NCBI GenBank assembly: GCA_016715075.1
Contig: JADKBK010000038.1
Location: 73,188 to 137,187, forward strand
Origin: Bacteroidales bacterium
GTDB taxonomy: Bacteria > Bacteroidota > Bacteroidia > Bacteroidales > VadinHA17
DNA: 64,000 nucleotides
Direction: 5' to 3'
The notes below the pieces were generated by a model. That model had not been told where the DNA came from. It searched no databases and was given only the letters and a program-made list of their open reading frames with translations. The position numbers were made by a program, and so were the translations under genes. Each line of letters starts with the position of its first letter. Position 1 is the first letter of the stretch. This document shows, piece by piece, positions 63,100 to 64,000 of the stretch.

Positions 63100-64000
63100 A
63101 TAAGAAGAGCGCCTTAAAGATTAGATTGCTTACTTTGATTAGCGGCTGTTTCTTCTATGTTGAGAAGTTCTTATTTTCCATAAATCAGATAAATTTGTCT
63201 CGCCCTTCTAATCCATCTCTGATGGCAGTATGATAAATCGGAATAGGAATTTTTTAATTTTCTCGGGTAAACGTAGGTTCTAGTGGCTTAATTATTTTTG
63301 AGAAGTATTTGATAATATTATGATACATATTTCTGCAAAAATTGCTGATATATTTTATAAGAATACGGTATTCTGTTTTAGTTCTTTGAGAATGGCATGT
63401 GTTTCCATCCAAATGCTTTTTAAGTATGTCAAACTGCTCTTTCCATTATTCCCATTTCGATGGTTGTAAAAATGACCAACCTCTTCAGCTCCTAATTCTT
63501 TGTTATTTCAGAGTATAGCATGGTATTCAAAAGCATCCGTCGTAAACAGATCTAATTGTTTATCTTCTTTTCGCTTTCTTTTCACTACTACCATTCTGTA
63601 TTCTTTTGGCTTTTCTTTGTCATCTTGGGCTTGTTGTTGAAATGGGATATCGCTTTATTTCCCCGATTTCCATTGGTCCATCGCAACTGGAAGTGAATGG
63701 CTTCCATTCTGATATCCGCAAAATATTTCTTCCATTATGTCTATTCTTACAACCAACAAAAGTTCTTGACATTCTTAGTAGTGAGTTTTATAACATCGTA
63801 TTGATACGAAGCAGCATCAGCTCTAAAGTGATCGATTTTGCATATTATTATTCTGCAATAATTTAAACACACGATCCATCGTTCGCGATTATAATGATTT
63901 TCCATATCGTTGTTTCATTTAATTTATAATTATATTGTTTTATATTAACACCCGTTCATAACCAGGTTTCCCTTGTAAGTTCATTCCATCTTTTTCATTA
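63100..64000 (-). mobile_element. Insertion sequence, IS4-superfamily (IS1380-like), incomplete
   Basis: Minus-strand frames encode parts of a DDE transposase running off the right window edge. The pieces NRSLRADAASYQYDVIKLTT (near 63800), KEDKQLDLFTTDAFEYHAIL (near 63550), NNKELGAEEV and an FYNHR...ME...QFDILK region (near 63430-63480) are recognisable. The last fits the Y-(2)-R-(3)-E-(6)-K signature of the IS4 superfamily after removing extra bases. Many one-base shifts break it. No terminal repeat was identified. Confidence 0.72.
63110..64000 (-). pseudogene. Transposase coding remnant inside the insertion sequence
   Basis: The reading frame is broken at least eight times, but the amino-acid signal is kept between breaks (see the enclosing element). 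The C-terminal part gives KYFSK, PLEPTF and a WIRRARQIYL segment near 63190, as in IS1380-type transposases. The N-terminus is beyond the window. The open frame of 86 codons on the plus strand here is not a gene. Confidence 0.65.

Noticed and set aside
63606..63866. Small plus-strand protein of 86 residues
   Set aside because: It lies opposite a recognisable transposase and has no features of its own.
1..64000. tRNA, rRNA or prophage genes
   Set aside because: I looked in the longer gaps and found no tRNA-like clover leaf, no rRNA sequence and no phage structural genes.

Overview
The window looks like a piece of a Bacteroidota chromosome, most likely from a marine or sediment Bacteroidales/Marinilabiliales-type lineage. 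Supporting signs are the TAnnTTTG promoter elements in front of several genes, a three-subunit B-type succinate dehydrogenase/fumarate reductase, a Fib_succ_major protein, MBG repeats followed by a Type 9 secretion-like C-terminus, Tat-exported Gfo/Idh/MocA oxidoreductases, and a large share of carbohydrate genes. No rRNA, tRNA or CRISPR array was found.

Layout. 0-4.3 kb: nitric-oxide defence (Rrf2 regulator divergent from ric, a hemerythrin and a quinol NO reductase). 4.3-7.1 kb: aminopeptidase P and an AGE epimerase, separated by a nested inverted repeat. 7.1-15.2 kb: a long minus-strand run with sdhC-A-B, then a FAD oxidoreductase, a DUF4434 protein, a sugar porter and the AGE epimerase, with several low-complexity repeats in the gaps. 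15.2-19.8 kb: an alpha/beta-hydrolase relic, a C-terminal processing protease, dCMP deaminase, a DUF2231 protein, a lipoprotein rubrerythrin and a Fib_succ_major protein. 19.9-26.3 kb: an arsenic island (arsR, small thioredoxin, ArsF, ArsG, ArsP-like permease, ProC-like protein, tiny lipoprotein, arsC, arsM and a frameshifted acr3) with two matching putative ArsR operators. 26.3-34 kb: UroD-like protein, fluoride exporter pair, phosphoesterase, isomerase-like protein, tyrosine phosphatase, DgkA and MFS. 34-37.6 kb: a deleted lipoprotein gene and a DUF5916 outer-membrane protein.

37.8-45.2 kb holds the most interesting unit: a tightly coupled four-gene operon made of a receiver-only response regulator, a YaiO-type outer-membrane barrel, a SPOR-TM-HEAT protein and a PgaC-like glycosyltransferase. 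A secreted glycoside hydrolase converges on it. I read this as a candidate exopolysaccharide synthesis/export machine whose control could be by phospho-receiver and HEAT adaptor. 45.2-56.7 kb: GNAT acetyltransferase, a broken outer-membrane protein, then a plus-strand sugar-catabolism run (PIG-L deacetylase, DUF6807, three Gfo/Idh/MocA enzymes, hexuronate-type MFS, amidohydrolase, GH5).

56.9-64 kb: a CehA-like PHP protein with six MBG repeats, an MFS transporter, a sulfatase and an IS4-superfamily (IS1380-like) transposase. From about 58.1 kb on, every gene is broken by many one-base shifts although the amino-acid signal between shifts is well kept. This looks more like poor consensus quality near a repeat than like real gene decay, and genes there should be read with that in mind. 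Isolated frameshifts also occur in acr3, the 46-kb outer-membrane protein and the DUF6807 gene.
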